A DNA stretch of 38,381 bases, from the NCBI GenBank assembly GCA_025355855.1, contig JANXYU010000008.1, positions 1-38,381 of the forward strand. The letters are read 5' to 3'. Of the stretch, positions 1 through 9,158 are shown in pieces. The notes under the pieces were generated by a model, which saw only the letters and a program-made list of their open reading frames with translations, was not told where the DNA came from and did no database searches. A program made the position numbers and the translations under genes. Position 1 is the first letter of the stretch. Every line of letters begins with the position of its first letter. The DNA comes from Actinomycetota bacterium (GTDB taxonomy: Bacteria > Actinomycetota > JAHEXW01).

Positions 1-58
1 CGAACCCCTGATCTCCTGGCTGAGAACCAGGTGTCCTAGGCCTCTAGACGAATGCGCC
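1..58 (-). tRNA. tRNA-Glu (anticodon CTC), 3' end outside the window
   Basis: Read on the minus strand, the sequence begins GGCGCATTCGTCTAGAGG. The D-arm and the GGACACC segment are typical of bacterial tRNA-Glu. The anticodon stem CCTGG/CCAGG encloses the loop TTCTCAG, giving anticodon CTC (reads GAG). The window starts inside the T-loop, so the 3' part of the gene is missing. A good promoter lies just upstream at 73-101. Confidence 0.93.
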
Positions 59-72
59 ACGAACAAAAGTCT

Positions 73-101
73 ATTCTACGTGGTTTTCCGTCACTTGACA
101 A
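73..101 (-). promoter_or_regulatory. Promoter of tRNA-Glu
   Basis: On the minus strand there is TTGTCA (96-101), a 17-nt spacer and TAGAAT (73-78), close to the sigma-70/SigA consensus. It lies about 15 nt upstream of the tRNA 5' end. Its -35 box overlaps the stop codon region of the upstream cupredoxin gene. Confidence 0.65.
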
Positions 102-456
102 CAATCACGCCTTCCATATACGGGTGGATTTTGCAGTGATACGGATATATGCCGGGCTTAATGAATGTGTAACTATAGGTTTCTCCCTGCCCCAGCAGCC
201 CGCTGTCAAAAAGCGTGGTTACGATCGTGTGCGGCCCCTGGTCTTTGTTGGTCCAGGTAACGCGCGACTTTGCCCCGACTGTCAGGTCCGACGGGCTGAA
301 CGCGAAATTCTTGATTGTTACAGCGTAGTTTTGCCGTACGGCGGGCTTTACCGTCGTCATTTTTGTTTGGTTGGATCCATTCACGCAGCCATTGGCAACC
401 AGAGCGAATAAAAGCGCGGCTCCGACGAGCAAAAGGGCGGGGCGGTGTCTCATCAT
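91..456 (-). CDS. Small amicyanin/plastocyanin-like cupredoxin, probably exported or lipid-anchored
   Basis: This is a 121-aa type 1 (blue) copper protein. An N-terminal hydrophobic segment (residues about 7-22) is followed by Cys24 in a loose lipobox (Ala-Asn-Gly-Cys), so it is either a lipoprotein or a Sec-secreted protein. The mature part is one cupredoxin domain. The copper ligands are His76 (in GPHT), Cys108, His111 and Met114. The spacing C-x2-H-x2-M is that of amicyanin and is shorter than in plastocyanin. The start is supported by TAGGAGG at 464-470. Such proteins shuttle single electrons outside the membrane. The gene is divergent from gltX with only 49 nt between the starts. The multicopper oxidase gene, also on the minus strand, is a possible partner by inference only. 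Confidence 0.88.
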   Translation of the reverse strand: MMRHRPALLLVGAALLFALVANGCVNGSNQTKMTTVKPAVRQNYAVTIKNFAFSPSDLTVGAKSRVTWTNKDQGPHTIVTTLFDSGLLGQGETYSYTFIKPGIYPYHCKIHPYMEGVIVVK

Positions 457-474
457 TAGAAAACCTCCTACCTG

Positions 475-483
475 TGTTATAAT
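475..483 (+). promoter_or_regulatory. Extended -10 promoter of gltX
   Basis: TGT directly precedes a perfect TATAAT (478-483). No convincing -35 box is seen at the expected distance. The predicted transcript would start about 16 nt before the gltX ATG and include the GGAAAGGGGTG ribosome binding site at 490-500. The element lies in the 49-nt divergent gap, so the two promoters of this gap must overlap. Confidence 0.6.
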
Positions 484-505
484 CCGTGAAGGAAAGGGGT
501 GTCAA

Positions 506-1975
506 ATGGCTAATACCGCGCCGCGCGTGCGTTTCGCGCCGAGCCCGACCGGCCACCTGCATATCGGCGGGGCCAGGACGGCTCTTTTTAATTACTTATT
601 TGCCCGTCACGCAGGCGGTTCCTTGGTTCTGCGGGTCGAGGACACGGATCAAGAGCGTTCCACGAGCGAGGCCGTGCGTCACATCATTGACGGCCTGCGT
701 TGGCTAAAACTCGATTGGGACGAAGGCCCGGAAACAGGTGGTGCCCATGGACCCTATTTCCAAACCGAGCGGCTGGAAATCTACGACAAATACGCGAACC
801 GACTGTTAGCAACCGGAAAAGCCTATCGTTGTTTCTGCACCCCCGCGGAACTGGCGGCAAAGCGCGAAGCTGCCCAGAAGGCCGGGCAGCCGCCAAAGTA
901 CGATAAAGCCTGTCGCGACCTTCCTGCCGATCAATCAGCCCGTCGCGCTGAGGCCGAGCCCTGTGTCGTTCGCTTCGCGATGCCCGAAACAGGCGAGATC
1001 GTCATTGACGATATCGTCAAAGGAGAGGTTAAGTTCCAAGCGGGTCTGTTGGATGATTTTGTAATCATGAAGAGCGGCGGGATGCCAACCTATAACTTCG
1101 CGGCCGTCGTCGACGATTATTTGATGGAGATTACCCATATCATCCGTGGTGACGACCATATTTCCAACACCCCGCGTCAGATACTTCTCTACGAGGCGCT
1201 TGGGTTCGCTCCCTTGCCCAAGTTCGCCCACATGTCGATGACTTTGGGACCCGATGGGGCACGGTTAAGCAAGCGGCATGGCGCTACTTCGGTAATGGAA
1301 TACAAAGAGCAGGGTTATCTGCCCGACGCCGTGGCCAACTATATCGCCTTGCTGGGCTGGAGCCCAGGGTCGACGCAGGAGATATTCAGCCATGACGAGC
1401 TGATTGCCGAGTTTTCCCTGGAACGAGTCGGACGCAGTCCCAACATCTTTGACACGGAAAAACTGCTCTGGATGAACGGCGAGTACATCCGTAAAACGCC
1501 CCTGGCAGAGCTGGCCGAAATGGTTAAACCTTATCTGGTCGAAGCCGGTCTGATCGCCGACGATATGTCGACCGTCGAGACGGCTTACGCCGCAGCAGTT
1601 GTGGCACTGGAGCAGGAACGTCTCAAGCTGTTGCCAGACATTGTTGACGCAACCAGGTTCTTCTTTACCGATGACTATTCATATGACGAAGCGGCCTGGC
1701 AAAAAATCATGACCCAAGAACACGTGCCCGCGTACCTAACCGACCTGAGGGACAAGCTAAGTGCTCTCGAACCCTTTACGGCCGAAACCGTCGAGGCGTT
1801 ACTGCGCGCCGAGGCCGAGGAACGAGGTATCAAAGCGGCGCAAGCGTTTCATCCGCTTCGGGTCAGCGTTAGCGGCCGGATGCAGGGTCCAAGTTTGTTT
1901 CACATGGTTGAGGTCTTAGGCCGCGACCGCGTTGTCGCCCGCGTCAAGCGCGCGATAACCAAGCTTAGGGCGTAG
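506..1975 (+). CDS. gltX: Glutamyl-tRNA synthetase
   Basis: This 489-aa class I aminoacyl-tRNA synthetase charges tRNA-Glu with glutamate in the cytoplasm. The HIGH signature is HIGG at residues 19-22, after the typical RFAPSPTGHL start. The KMSKS counterpart is RLSKR at 253-257. The C-terminal helical anticodon-binding domain is complete, and the length is normal. The reading frame is open 45 codons further upstream, but ATG 506 is preferred because the family N-terminus begins there and a purine-rich ribosome binding site precedes it. Upstream codons would also overlap the divergent cupredoxin gene. It lies next to tRNA-Glu and tRNA-Gln. Whether the enzyme also mischarges tRNA-Gln (non-discriminating, with GatCAB) cannot be read from this window. 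Confidence 0.97.
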   Translation: MANTAPRVRFAPSPTGHLHIGGARTALFNYLFARHAGGSLVLRVEDTDQERSTSEAVRHIIDGLRWLKLDWDEGPETGGAHGPYFQTERLEIYDKYANRLLATGKAYRCFCTPAELAAKREAAQKAGQPPKYDKACRDLPADQSARRAEAEPCVVRFAMPETGEIVIDDIVKGEVKFQAGLLDDFVIMKSGGMPTYNFAAVVDDYLMEITHIIRGDDHISNTPRQILLYEALGFAPLPKFAHMSMTLGPDGARLSKRHGATSVMEYKEQGYLPDAVANYIALLGWSPGSTQEIFSHDELIAEFSLERVGRSPNIFDTEKLLWMNGEYIRKTPLAELAEMVKPYLVEAGLIADDMSTVETAYAAAVVALEQERLKLLPDIVDATRFFFTDDYSYDEAAWQKIMTQEHVPAYLTDLRDKLSALEPFTAETVEALLRAEAEERGIKAAQAFHPLRVSVSGRMQGPSLFHMVEVLGRDRVVARVKRAITKLRA

Positions 1976-1999
1976 AGCTAAGAGGTCGGAGCAGATTCC

Positions 2000-2008
2000 T
2001 GATATAAT
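2000..2008 (+). promoter_or_regulatory. Extended -10 promoter of tRNA-Gln
   Basis: TGA is followed by a perfect TATAAT at 2003-2008, about 46 nt upstream of the tRNA 5' end. No clear -35 hexamer is present. It has the same form as several other promoters in this window. Confidence 0.55.
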
Positions 2009-2054
2009 CTTTATTTACTCTTGGCTATTAGCTATATGCTACTAGCTGGACAAT

Positions 2055-2130
2055 TGGGGCGTGGCCAAATCGGTAAGGCGCCAGATTCTGGATCTGGAGA
2101 TTGGAGGTTCGAGCCCTCCCGCCCCAGCCA
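2055..2130 (+). tRNA. tRNA-Gln (anticodon CTG), CCA encoded
   Basis: A 76-nt cloverleaf runs from TGGGGCG to CCA. The acceptor stem TGGGGCG pairs with CGCCCCA. The anticodon stem CCAGA/TCTGG encloses TTCTGGA, giving anticodon CTG (reads CAG). The T-arm is GGAGG-TTCGAGC-CCTCC. A rho-independent terminator follows 8 nt downstream. Confidence 0.96.
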
Positions 2131-2137
2131 AAGAAAT

Positions 2138-2171
2138 AAAAAAGGAGGGGGAACAATCCCCCTCCTTTTTT
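2138..2171. terminator. Bidirectional rho-independent terminator
   Basis: The stem GGAGGGGG (2144-2151) pairs with CCCCCTCC (2158-2165) around a 6-nt loop. A-rich sequence on the left and a T-tract (2166-2171) on the right extend the pairing. Because both sides carry the tract, the hairpin can stop tRNA-Gln on the plus strand and the convergent multicopper oxidase gene on the minus strand. Confidence 0.9.
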
Positions 2172-2207
2172 ATATCGAGTGCGCGCCCGCCCAAAGGCGC
2201 GTTGTCT

Positions 2208-5200
2208 TTAAGGTGTTGTGATCATTGTGGTGTTCGACCACGATGAGTCACTACCGCCGCCGTTCGCTTTGGCGCGGTAGTAGTAGGTTGTCGCGGCCGC
2301 GGCCGTCGCGTCCGTGTACGTTGTCGCCGGGGCGGGTGTGGTGAAGGTGGTCAGCCCGACAGTAAACGCAGCGTCCGTCGCTCTCTGGATGGTATACAGG
2401 GTGACAGCCGGTATTGGCGGCAAACCAGCGGCCGGATTTATCCATCTGAGCGTTACTCCGGGCAGAGCCGGCGCCGATGTTAGCGTATTCGGCTGGGGCT
2501 CCGTGCGGAACGCTACCGGGCGCATCATGTCGTTTTCCTCGTGGCCAAGCAGATGGCAATGCCAGACGTATTCCCAACCGAAATCAGTCAGGTCGTTTGT
2601 GATAGTCAGGGGATTACCGTCGGCCGGATTGGTCACGGTCATTGTTGCGCCCACGGGCATGGCCGGATTCATTGGACGTACGCTATTTGGCAGCGTCCAC
2701 GGCAGCGCGGGTGTGACCGGCCGCAAAGCGACAATCGCGTCCTGCAGCGGGTGCATGCGTACGGTTTCCTTCCAGCCCAGCTCGTTTGCGTCAGGCGGTA
2801 CGATGGCGCCGTCCCAACCGACCCGGTTGATTAATTGAACGTTGTAGAGATGGAAGTGAATGGCGTGCGTATCTACGCCGTTGTGTGTGATCTTCCAAAT
2901 CTGGGTGCCGTCACCCAATATGACCGGACCGGGTGACGCCGACATGTTGATCTCTTCAGTCAGCGGGTCGAGATAACCCAATGGGATCGTCGTCTGGATG
3001 TTGAAATTGGTGAACGGCAACTCGACGCCCAGAGTCGCGTTCATCCGTCCATAGTTGAGTTCAAAGAGCTCTTGGATGGCTTTGGGACGCATGGGCATAG
3101 TGATGTCGAAGTTCGAGGTCGCCGCGGCAGGCGATGTATTCGTGCCGGTAAAGACGACGCTAGGCGCGGCCGTGAACCCGGTTCCGCCGCTCGTAACGAG
3201 GACTTCGCTTACCCCGCCCGTCGCTGTCGCGGCGGCCAGAGTACCCCCGCCTCCGGTAAACGATACCGTTGGCATCGACGTATACCTTTCGCCGTTATTG
3301 GTGACCGTGACACCGGTCACTACTCCGCCAGATACTGTCGCTGTTGCCGTCGCTCCCGTGCCGCCGCCCCCGGCCAGTGTAACAGTCGGAGCGGTTGTGT
3401 AGCCGGACCCGCCGGCTGGCACCGCGATGTTGGTAACGAAGAGGGTCGCCAACGCGCCCGCCCCGCTGCCTGTCCCGGTGAACGTGACTAACGGAGCCGT
3501 TGTGTAGCCAGACCCTGCCGCGGATAACACGACACTGCCGACGGCGCCGGTGCCGAGCGACAATGCTCCGACCGGGTTGAAGGTCAGTTGGGTATCTTGA
3601 ATCTTCGAGTACGTAGGTGTGGCCCCTTGATTAGGAGCCGGATACGTTGGCTCGGGCACGATCATCGGTGGTTGCGACGCCGCGAAGGCTGCCGTTAAGG
3701 CCGTCTGAAGAGCGCCTAAGTTGAACGCCGGCCTTGCTCCCAAGGCCGATGTAACCTGGATCTGCATCACTGTCCTGGTGTTCGGACCATAGCCGGCCAG
3801 CGTTGTCGGGGCGCCGCCGGTCGAGGTTTGATCGGGATTACCCGTGTAGTAATCATTCCTTGGGTCTGACGCCGGCACCGGAGCCGGTGAGTCATTGTAG
3901 AGGATCAGTTTCGAACCGTCCGGGACGCCGGAGAAGTCGACAATAACGTCGGCCCGTTCGGCCGGTCCCAGGAATAGAGTCTTGTTGGTGACATTCAGGA
4001 CTACGATGTTACGCCGGTTAAATTCGTAACCGACCGGCGTATTAGGCAAGACGACCGGCGCCGGCAGGAAGCCGCCTTCCGTGCCGATTTGGATCATGCT
4101 CGGCCCGGCGGCGCCAGGATCCGGCACACCGCCGTCTCGACCGTCGGTCGGCCAGGTCGCCGGCCACGCGGGATTGCCAGGATGCGGCACAGCCGGTACC
4201 ATCGGGACTTCGCCAGAGTCGGTTTGGAGAGTCGGACTACTGTTAGTGCCGCCGGCCACTGTGTTCGACTTGGCATAGTAAAGCTGCAGATTTAGCATCC
4301 TATCGTTAGACGCGTTCAAGATGCGGAAACGATACGCTTTCTGTCCGACCTGGACGTACGGATAGGCTGTACCGTTGACAAGAGGCGTATCCATGAACGA
4401 CTCCGGCGTTAGCGATGGATTAGGCGTACCCGGGTTCACTGAGGGTTCCAAAGGCGTGGTGCCAAACAACGGATTGGGCACCGGACCGTTGATCAAACCG
4501 GCTGCTGCCGTCACTGGCGGGAAGAACCAAGGACCGTAATCCCAACGTCCCATGGCGTTGGCGCCGCCGATCAGGTCGGCCGGGTTCTGGTTGGGCATGT
4601 AGACATGCGGGAACCAAAGGCTTCCCTTGGCGCCCCAACCTGTGACATTCCAAGTCGGATCCTGCGCGGCCAACTGTGACGCGAACGTTCCGACCGAGTT
4701 TGTATAGGGTGTCGTGTTGTCAGGGACAAAGGTCTTGTCCTGGATAATCAGTGGGATCTCGTCGGCGAATGTCGGTATCGTACCGTTAGCGGCCATATTT
4801 ATTTCTTCCGTGTCTCGCAGGATATAACCGGCGGCTTCGCCGGCATATACGTTCAAGCGCGTCGTACCTAGGGAGTGATCATGGTAAAACATCAGACGCG
4901 CGCTTTGTTCATTTGTATAATACATGGTTTGGACACCGTCCCTGTCGTTACCGGGACCTGGATCGGGCATGTCAGGCACGTTGAAGACACTGTCGCCCTG
5001 CGGGTAGGTTGTGGTTTCGCCCGCCGGTGTGATCCATTGATTAGGCGTTCCATCGCTGATCCAAGGCGTGGCGCCACCGTGCAGGTGGATAACCGCCCGA
5101 TTCTGCTTATATGTTTCCGTTCCGCCCGGGGCCATGCCGGCCCCCATGACGGACTCGTCAACGGGAATGAAAAGGTCGCCCCCAGCCCCGGTAGGCAGAA

Positions 5201-7052
5201 GGTTATAGAACTTAACCCGAACGGGTACGTTGCGGTTGGCGACGACGGTCGGCCCGAGATAGCTGGGCGGATCGAGGGCGACGGCTTGCTGCGAGGGTCC
5301 GGCCGGATCGGGCTTGTACATGATAGGAGTGACGCCGTCCGGGTAAAACAGGGGGGTGTGGAGATGGCCCGCGAGGCCGGTATTGGCCGCTGTAACCAAT
5401 TGCACGTACCCGCGCAGGCGCGTCGCCGGGAGGTCGCTGTGCAGTTTCTCTTTATAGTCAACAACCGCGATCTCGTAGTAGTCTCCGCCCAAAGCCGTAC
5501 CCTGATCAGGCACTGCGACCGGCAGATACTGGCCGACTCCGTTGGTTTGAATAACATTATTCGCGCCGGCTTGAGTTAAACCGGGCAATCTATCAACGAA
5601 CTTCCTGATACCTGTGCCCGGCGTCACGGTTGTACTCGAGGTGCTGGTGTTGAAGTTCCACACGCCGGTTGTCGAGTTGCCATAGTCGTACATGATTGGA
5701 ACTAAAGCCGTGCCGAACAGGCTAATATTTCCATTTAGCATTGTCGCCTGAGCGGCGTTGAACATCCTAGGTCCGCTGGACCAGGCGATTTGCGGAGTAA
5801 ACACCGAGCCATTAGATAAGAAGGTCCAGATGGTGCTGGTGGAGCTGCCATTGTCATAGAGTGCGGCGACGTCGGAAATGTTATCCGCATTATAGTCTCC
5901 ACTGGTAATCTGGGCGCGAGTCGCGTCGAAATTACCTGGTCCACTCGACCAGGCCATGTGCGGAGTGAATGTAAAACCACTTGACAAGAAAGTCCAAATG
6001 CGGCTAGTGGCAGCACCGTAGTTATACAACATCGCGACGTCCGAAGTTCCGCCGCCGTCAAAGTCGCCGCTCGTGATTTTGACCAGTGCGGCATTGAAGT
6101 TGCCGGGTCCGCTGGACCAGGCCATGTGCGGTGTGAATGTGAAAGATGGTCCGTCGGAGTTAAAGGTCCACAAACGGCAGGTCGAGGCACCATAATCATA
6201 TAACATCGCAATGTCGGCAAGATTGTCGATGTCATATGTTCCGCTGGTCAATGTTACCCTGGTTGCGTCGAAATTACCAACGCCGCTATACCAGCCAACG
6301 GTTGCAGTCATGGTTGTCGCCGTGCCAACGAACTTAAATACCCAAAGCCGGCTGGTCGAGTTGCCATAGTTGTAAAGAACCGCTATGTCTGTACGGCCAT
6401 TGTGATCGAAATCACCGCTCGTGATCTGAGCGCGCGTCGCGTCGAAATTACCGGTTCCGCTGAACCAAGCCATGACTGGTGTGAATGTCGCGCCGTTTGA
6501 CTGAAGGATCCAGATGCGGCTGGTCGCGTTTCCGTAATCGTACAGGAAGGCGATGTCCTGGAGACCGTCACCATTGAAGTCGCCGACAGTTGCCTTCGCG
6601 CGGGCAGCGTCGAAGTTAGCAGGGCCCAATGACCACATTGAGCTGGCCGCCATGGTGGTGATAGCGGTTGTCGTTAAGACGGGCAGCTGGCTATTGGCGT
6701 AATTAGGCACATTACCAAAATAGTCTGGCGTTCCCAAAGCCGCCACCTGAGCGATTGTCGCCGACGGTTGGGAAGACTGTGTGAACAATTTTCTCATCGC
6801 AGCGGCCCGGTCTGCGGCCGCTTGTCGGTCCGCCGCCGTGGTACGCTTCATCATCTTGTCCGGCGCATCGGCTCCGGCCGTTTTGTTTGACGGTATCGCC
6901 TTGTTTGACGATGTGCCGCCCATGCCTGAAGATGCAGCTGCCTGCATGCCTCGATTGTTTTGCACGGCCAAACCACGTCCGGTGCTAACCAACATGACGG
7001 CTAGCGCGTAGAAAGCAAAGGTGATGACGACGGGGATAGTGCGTCGGCGCAT
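2208..7052 (-). CDS. Giant secreted multicopper oxidase, MofA/OmpB-like, with N-terminal beta-propeller repeats and C-terminal fibronectin III-like domain
   Basis: This is a 1614-aa exported protein. The order seen is: a signal peptide (residues 1 to about 30); a low-complexity Ala/Ser region; six repeats of about 55 aa (about 139-475) with FG-GAP/VCBS-type features such as DFNGDG and a recurring [10 protein letters not shown] core; then cupredoxin domains. All four copper-binding motifs are present: HLHGG 656-660, HDH 724-726, HAIHFH 1396-1401, and HCH 1498-1500 with His1504 and axial Met1509. So the T1 site and the trinuclear site look intact. Glycine-rich GSGYTTAP repeats (about 1170-1305) are inserted before the last cupredoxin domain, and a fibronectin III-like tail covers about 1525-1614. 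The core resembles the large MofA (Leptothrix Mn oxidation) and OmpB (Geobacter) oxidases, from memory of those families. The substrate (Mn(II), Fe(II), phenolics) is not known. AAAAGGAGC at 7059-7066 supports the start. Confidence 0.92.
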   Translation of the reverse strand: MRRRTIPVVITFAFYALAVMLVSTGRGLAVQNNRGMQAAASSGMGGTSSNKAIPSNKTAGADAPDKMMKRTTAADRQAAADRAAAMRKLFTQSSQPSATIAQVAALGTPDYFGNVPNYANSQLPVLTTTAITTMAASSMWSLGPANFDAARAKATVGDFNGDGLQDIAFLYDYGNATSRIWILQSNGATFTPVMAWFSGTGNFDATRAQITSGDFDHNGRTDIAVLYNYGNSTSRLWVFKFVGTATTMTATVGWYSGVGNFDATRVTLTSGTYDIDNLADIAMLYDYGASTCRLWTFNSDGPSFTFTPHMAWSSGPGNFNAALVKITSGDFDGGGTSDVAMLYNYGAATSRIWTFLSSGFTFTPHMAWSSGPGNFDATRAQITSGDYNADNISDVAALYDNGSSTSTIWTFLSNGSVFTPQIAWSSGPRMFNAAQATMLNGNISLFGTALVPIMYDYGNSTTGVWNFNTSTSSTTVTPGTGIRKFVDRLPGLTQAGANNVIQTNGVGQYLPVAVPDQGTALGGDYYEIAVVDYKEKLHSDLPATRLRGYVQLVTAANTGLAGHLHTPLFYPDGVTPIMYKPDPAGPSQQAVALDPPSYLGPTVVANRNVPVRVKFYNLLPTGAGGDLFIPVDESVMGAGMAPGGTETYKQNRAVIHLHGGATPWISDGTPNQWITPAGETTTYPQGDSVFNVPDMPDPGPGNDRDGVQTMYYTNEQSARLMFYHDHSLGTTRLNVYAGEAAGYILRDTEEINMAANGTIPTFADEIPLIIQDKTFVPDNTTPYTNSVGTFASQLAAQDPTWNVTGWGAKGSLWFPHVYMPNQNPADLIGGANAMGRWDYGPWFFPPVTAAAGLINGPVPNPLFGTTPLEPSVNPGTPNPSLTPESFMDTPLVNGTAYPYVQVGQKAYRFRILNASNDRMLNLQLYYAKSNTVAGGTNSSPTLQTDSGEVPMVPAVPHPGNPAWPATWPTDGRDGGVPDPGAAGPSMIQIGTEGGFLPAPVVLPNTPVGYEFNRRNIVVLNVTNKTLFLGPAERADVIVDFSGVPDGSKLILYNDSPAPVPASDPRNDYYTGNPDQTSTGGAPTTLAGYGPNTRTVMQIQVTSALGARPAFNLGALQTALTAAFAASQPPMIVPEPTYPAPNQGATPTYSKIQDTQLTFNPVGALSLGTGAVGSVVLSAAGSGYTTAPLVTFTGTGSGAGALATLFVTNIAVPAGGSGYTTAPTVTLAGGGGTGATATATVSGGVVTGVTVTNNGERYTSMPTVSFTGGGGTLAAATATGGVSEVLVTSGGTGFTAAPSVVFTGTNTSPAAATSNFDITMPMRPKAIQELFELNYGRMNATLGVELPFTNFNIQTTIPLGYLDPLTEEINMSASPGPVILGDGTQIWKITHNGVDTHAIHFHLYNVQLINRVGWDGAIVPPDANELGWKETVRMHPLQDAIVALRPVTPALPWTLPNSVRPMNPAMPVGATMTVTNPADGNPLTITNDLTDFGWEYVWHCHLLGHEENDMMRPVAFRTEPQPNTLTSAPALPGVTLRWINPAAGLPPIPAVTLYTIQRATDAAFTVGLTTFTTPAPATTYTDATAAAATTYYYRAKANGGGSDSSWSNTTMITTP
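3120..3560 (-). repeat. Coding repeats: four GSGYTTAP-type glycine-rich units in the oxidase
   Basis: Four degenerate protein repeats are encoded here, each built on G-(S/G/E)-G/R-(Y/F)-T-(T/S/A)-(A/M)-P followed by a beta strand and a GTG/GGGG stretch. They interrupt the multicopper oxidase between its middle and last cupredoxin domains. Similar repeats are known from secreted and phage-tail-like proteins. Their job here is unknown. Confidence 0.7.
5640..6640 (-). repeat. Coding repeats: six propeller blades of about 165 bp in the oxidase
   Basis: Six tandem units encode W-(S/F/Y)-S-G-x-G-N-F-(D/N)-A, a Ca-binding-like acidic loop, the (L/M)-Y-(D/N)-Y-G core and the R-(I/L)-W-(T/I/V)-F strand. 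Units 4 and 5 share long stretches of near-identical DNA around 5935-5960 and 6105-6130, which suggests fairly recent duplication or gene conversion. Six such units would close a beta-propeller. Confidence 0.75.
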
Positions 7053-7147
7053 GGTTCGCTCCTTTTGATTACGTTACCATTTCCATTTGGCAATCATGAA
7101 TATCCTATGAAGTTTAATATCCGCTCCGTCAATCGCGGTGTCAACGC

Positions 7148-7153
7148 TATAAT
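7148..7153 (+). promoter_or_regulatory. -10 element of tilS
   Basis: A perfect TATAAT lies 10 nt before the proposed tilS ATG at 7164. No clear -35 box is seen. The predicted start point falls within a few nt of the ATG, so the mRNA would be leaderless or nearly so. The 111-nt gap between the divergent oxidase and tilS holds nothing else I recognise. Confidence 0.5.
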
Positions 7154-7163
7154 CTTCAATACG

Positions 7164-8579
7164 ATGAATACTAGTGACAACCCTAGTAAAACGGTCCGAG
7201 ACACGATCGCGGCCAATAATATGCTGTCCAGGGGCGAAAGAGTCCTGGTGGCGGTTTCCGGCGGTCCGGATTCGCTGGTGCTTTTGCATTTTTTGGCAAC
7301 TGTCACTAGCGCCTACTCGATCTCTCTGCATGTCTTTCATCTCAATCACCTGATGAGGGGGGCCGCCGCCTCTGCCGACGCCAAGTTTGTCGAGCGCACA
7401 GCCCGGGAAATGGGGATTCCGGCTACGATAATGTCCGCTGATGTGCCTGCCTATATCAAGGTAAACGGCGTCAGCCCGGAAGACGGGGCTCGCCAGGTCA
7501 GGCGGAAACTCCTGCTTCAGGTGGCGGAGGACACAGGCGCGGCTAAAATCGCTCTCGGGCACACAGCTGACGACCGCGTCGAGACATTCTTACTGCGTTT
7601 GCTGCGCGGCGCCGGATTAGATGGGCTGCGCTCGATTCAGCCGGTCGCCGGCCCGATAATCCGTCCGCTGATAGACCTTACCCGGGGAGACATTGAAGCG
7701 TACTGCCGGCAACATCGTCTGGAGCCGCGGCTGGATGAAACAAACGCGCTCTTGGACATGACCCGCAACAAGGTCCGCCATCATCTCCTGCCCCTCTTGG
7801 AAGCCGAGTATAATCCGAATATTCGCGCCGAGCTAAGACGAGAGATAGCTTCGATCAACGAGGATACAGCGCTTCTGCAGTGTCTGGCGGAAGAGAGTTT
7901 TGTCTCTGTCGCCGCGCCGGCCGCGGGAGCCGTCACCCTAAATCGCGCATCCTTGCTTGCCCAGCCCCTGGCGATTCGGAGACGTTTGCTTCGCTTGGCG
8001 GCTCTGCACACGGCCGGAGAGCCGCAAGCTCTTGGTTTTGTTAACGTCGATGATATCCTGACAAAGGTCGTAAACGGCAACAGCGGCGCAGCGCTTGACC
8101 TGCCCAGCGGGTTATCGGCGGCGCGGGAGTATGATACTATAGTGATTAGGGTTTCTGCGCCAGAAACGGTGCTCGACGTACCGGTTGGCTCGGAAACTGT
8201 TTTGTCTGTGCCCGGTCTGACTGACTTACCGGAGGGCCTGCTGGCAATCGACGCTCGTTTCGCGCCGGTAGAAGAGTTGGACAAAACAGCGGGTCCAGAC
8301 GTCGCTTGGTTGGACGCAGGGCTGATAGAAGGGCCGATTATCGCCCGGCCGAAATTGCCGGGAGACCGGATCCAACCGCTGGGAATGCGCGGACACAAAT
8401 TGGTTAGTGACTTGTTTATAGACGACAAAACCGCGCGTCGCTTGCGTGACAAGGAGCCGGTCGTCTTGATAGGCGGTCGGGTCGCCTGGGTGGCGGGTCA
8501 TGCTATCGACAACCACTTCAAGGTTACTCGTGCGACAAAGAAAATCTTGGTTCTAAGTTTGGTGAGAGGAAGCCGTTGA
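7164..8579 (+). CDS. tilS: tRNA(Ile)-lysidine synthetase
   Basis: TilS joins lysine to C34 of tRNA-Ile(CAT) using ATP, so that this tRNA reads AUA. The 471-aa protein has the N-type ATP pyrophosphatase P-loop SGGPDS at residues 32-37. The LGHTADDRVETFLLRLLRG region that shapes the active site follows, then the C-terminal domains with the late LPGDRIQPLGMRG motif. The frame is open to 7065. ATG 7164 is preferred because family similarity starts near it and a TATAAT sits just upstream; a longer protein would start upstream of that promoter. It overlaps hpt and leads the tilS-hpt-ftsH cluster, which is widely conserved in Gram-positive bacteria. Confidence 0.94.
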   Translation: MNTSDNPSKTVRDTIAANNMLSRGERVLVAVSGGPDSLVLLHFLATVTSAYSISLHVFHLNHLMRGAAASADAKFVERTAREMGIPATIMSADVPAYIKVNGVSPEDGARQVRRKLLLQVAEDTGAAKIALGHTADDRVETFLLRLLRGAGLDGLRSIQPVAGPIIRPLIDLTRGDIEAYCRQHRLEPRLDETNALLDMTRNKVRHHLLPLLEAEYNPNIRAELRREIASINEDTALLQCLAEESFVSVAAPAAGAVTLNRASLLAQPLAIRRRLLRLAALHTAGEPQALGFVNVDDILTKVVNGNSGAALDLPSGLSAAREYDTIVIRVSAPETVLDVPVGSETVLSVPGLTDLPEGLLAIDARFAPVEELDKTAGPDVAWLDAGLIEGPIIARPKLPGDRIQPLGMRGHKLVSDLFIDDKTARRLRDKEPVVLIGGRVAWVAGHAIDNHFKVTRATKKILVLSLVRGSR

Positions 8580-9157
8580 GCGGGGAAATCTCTGACATTC
8601 TGATAACGGAAGCCGACCTTAGGGCGCGCGTCGCGGAATTGGCGGCCGAGATCAACAGCGACTATGCCGACCGGCCGGTCGTGCTTGTCGGGATTCTGAA
8701 AGGCGCCTTTATTTTCCTGTCCGATCTTTGTCGGCAACTTACCGTTCCCGTTTCGTTCGATTTCATGGCTGTTTCCAGTTACGGGTCGGGTACTAAATCA
8801 TGCGGCGTTGTCAGGATTCTAAAGGACTTGGACACCGACATCACTGGCAAAGACGTGATTATCGTCGAAGACATCATCGACTCCGGACTGACGTTAAACT
8901 ATCTTCACAAGAGCCTCCGCGCCCGTCATCCGGCCACCTTGGAAATATGTTCGCTGATCAGGAAACCGGAAACGGACAAGGTTCATCTAGACGCTAAGTA
9001 TGTCGGTTTTGCGATTCCCAATGAATACGTTGTCGGTTATGGTTTAGACTACGCGCAGCAATTCCGCAACCTGCCTTACATCGCGCGGTTACGGGTCGTT
9101 CGTGAAAACAATGGAAAAAATAGCGCGGCGTCAGGGACAACAGCCGCCCGGAGGTAA
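8576..9157 (+). CDS. hpt: Hypoxanthine phosphoribosyltransferase
   Basis: This 193-aa purine salvage enzyme converts hypoxanthine or guanine plus PRPP to IMP or GMP. The PRPP-binding signature VIIVEDIIDSGLTL is intact, with the two acidic residues followed by the D-S-G-x-T loop. VGILKGAF near the N-terminus and the GYGLDYAQQFRNLP segment near the C-terminus are family features. The start is TTG 8576, overlapping the tilS stop codon (TGA 8577-8579), with AGAGGAAG upstream. The overlap indicates translational coupling. About 15 basic or low-complexity residues at the C-terminus are not conserved in the family. Confidence 0.95.
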   Translation: MSGEISDILITEADLRARVAELAAEINSDYADRPVVLVGILKGAFIFLSDLCRQLTVPVSFDFMAVSSYGSGTKSCGVVRILKDLDTDITGKDVIIVEDIIDSGLTLNYLHKSLRARHPATLEICSLIRKPETDKVHLDAKYVGFAIPNEYVVGYGLDYAQQFRNLPYIARLRVVRENNGKNSAASGTTAARR

Positions 9158-9158
9158 T

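Noticed and set aside
371-505. Upstream extension of gltX
   Set aside because: The extra codons overlap the divergent cupredoxin gene, are not family-like, and lie upstream of a ribosome binding site and ATG.
4875-5579. 234-codon plus-strand frame opposite the oxidase gene
   Set aside because: It is the antisense shadow of the strongly supported oxidase coding region and resembles no protein family.
7781-8452. Long minus-strand frame opposite tilS
   Set aside because: Ser/Ala/Arg-rich shadow of tilS without a start signal or family motif.
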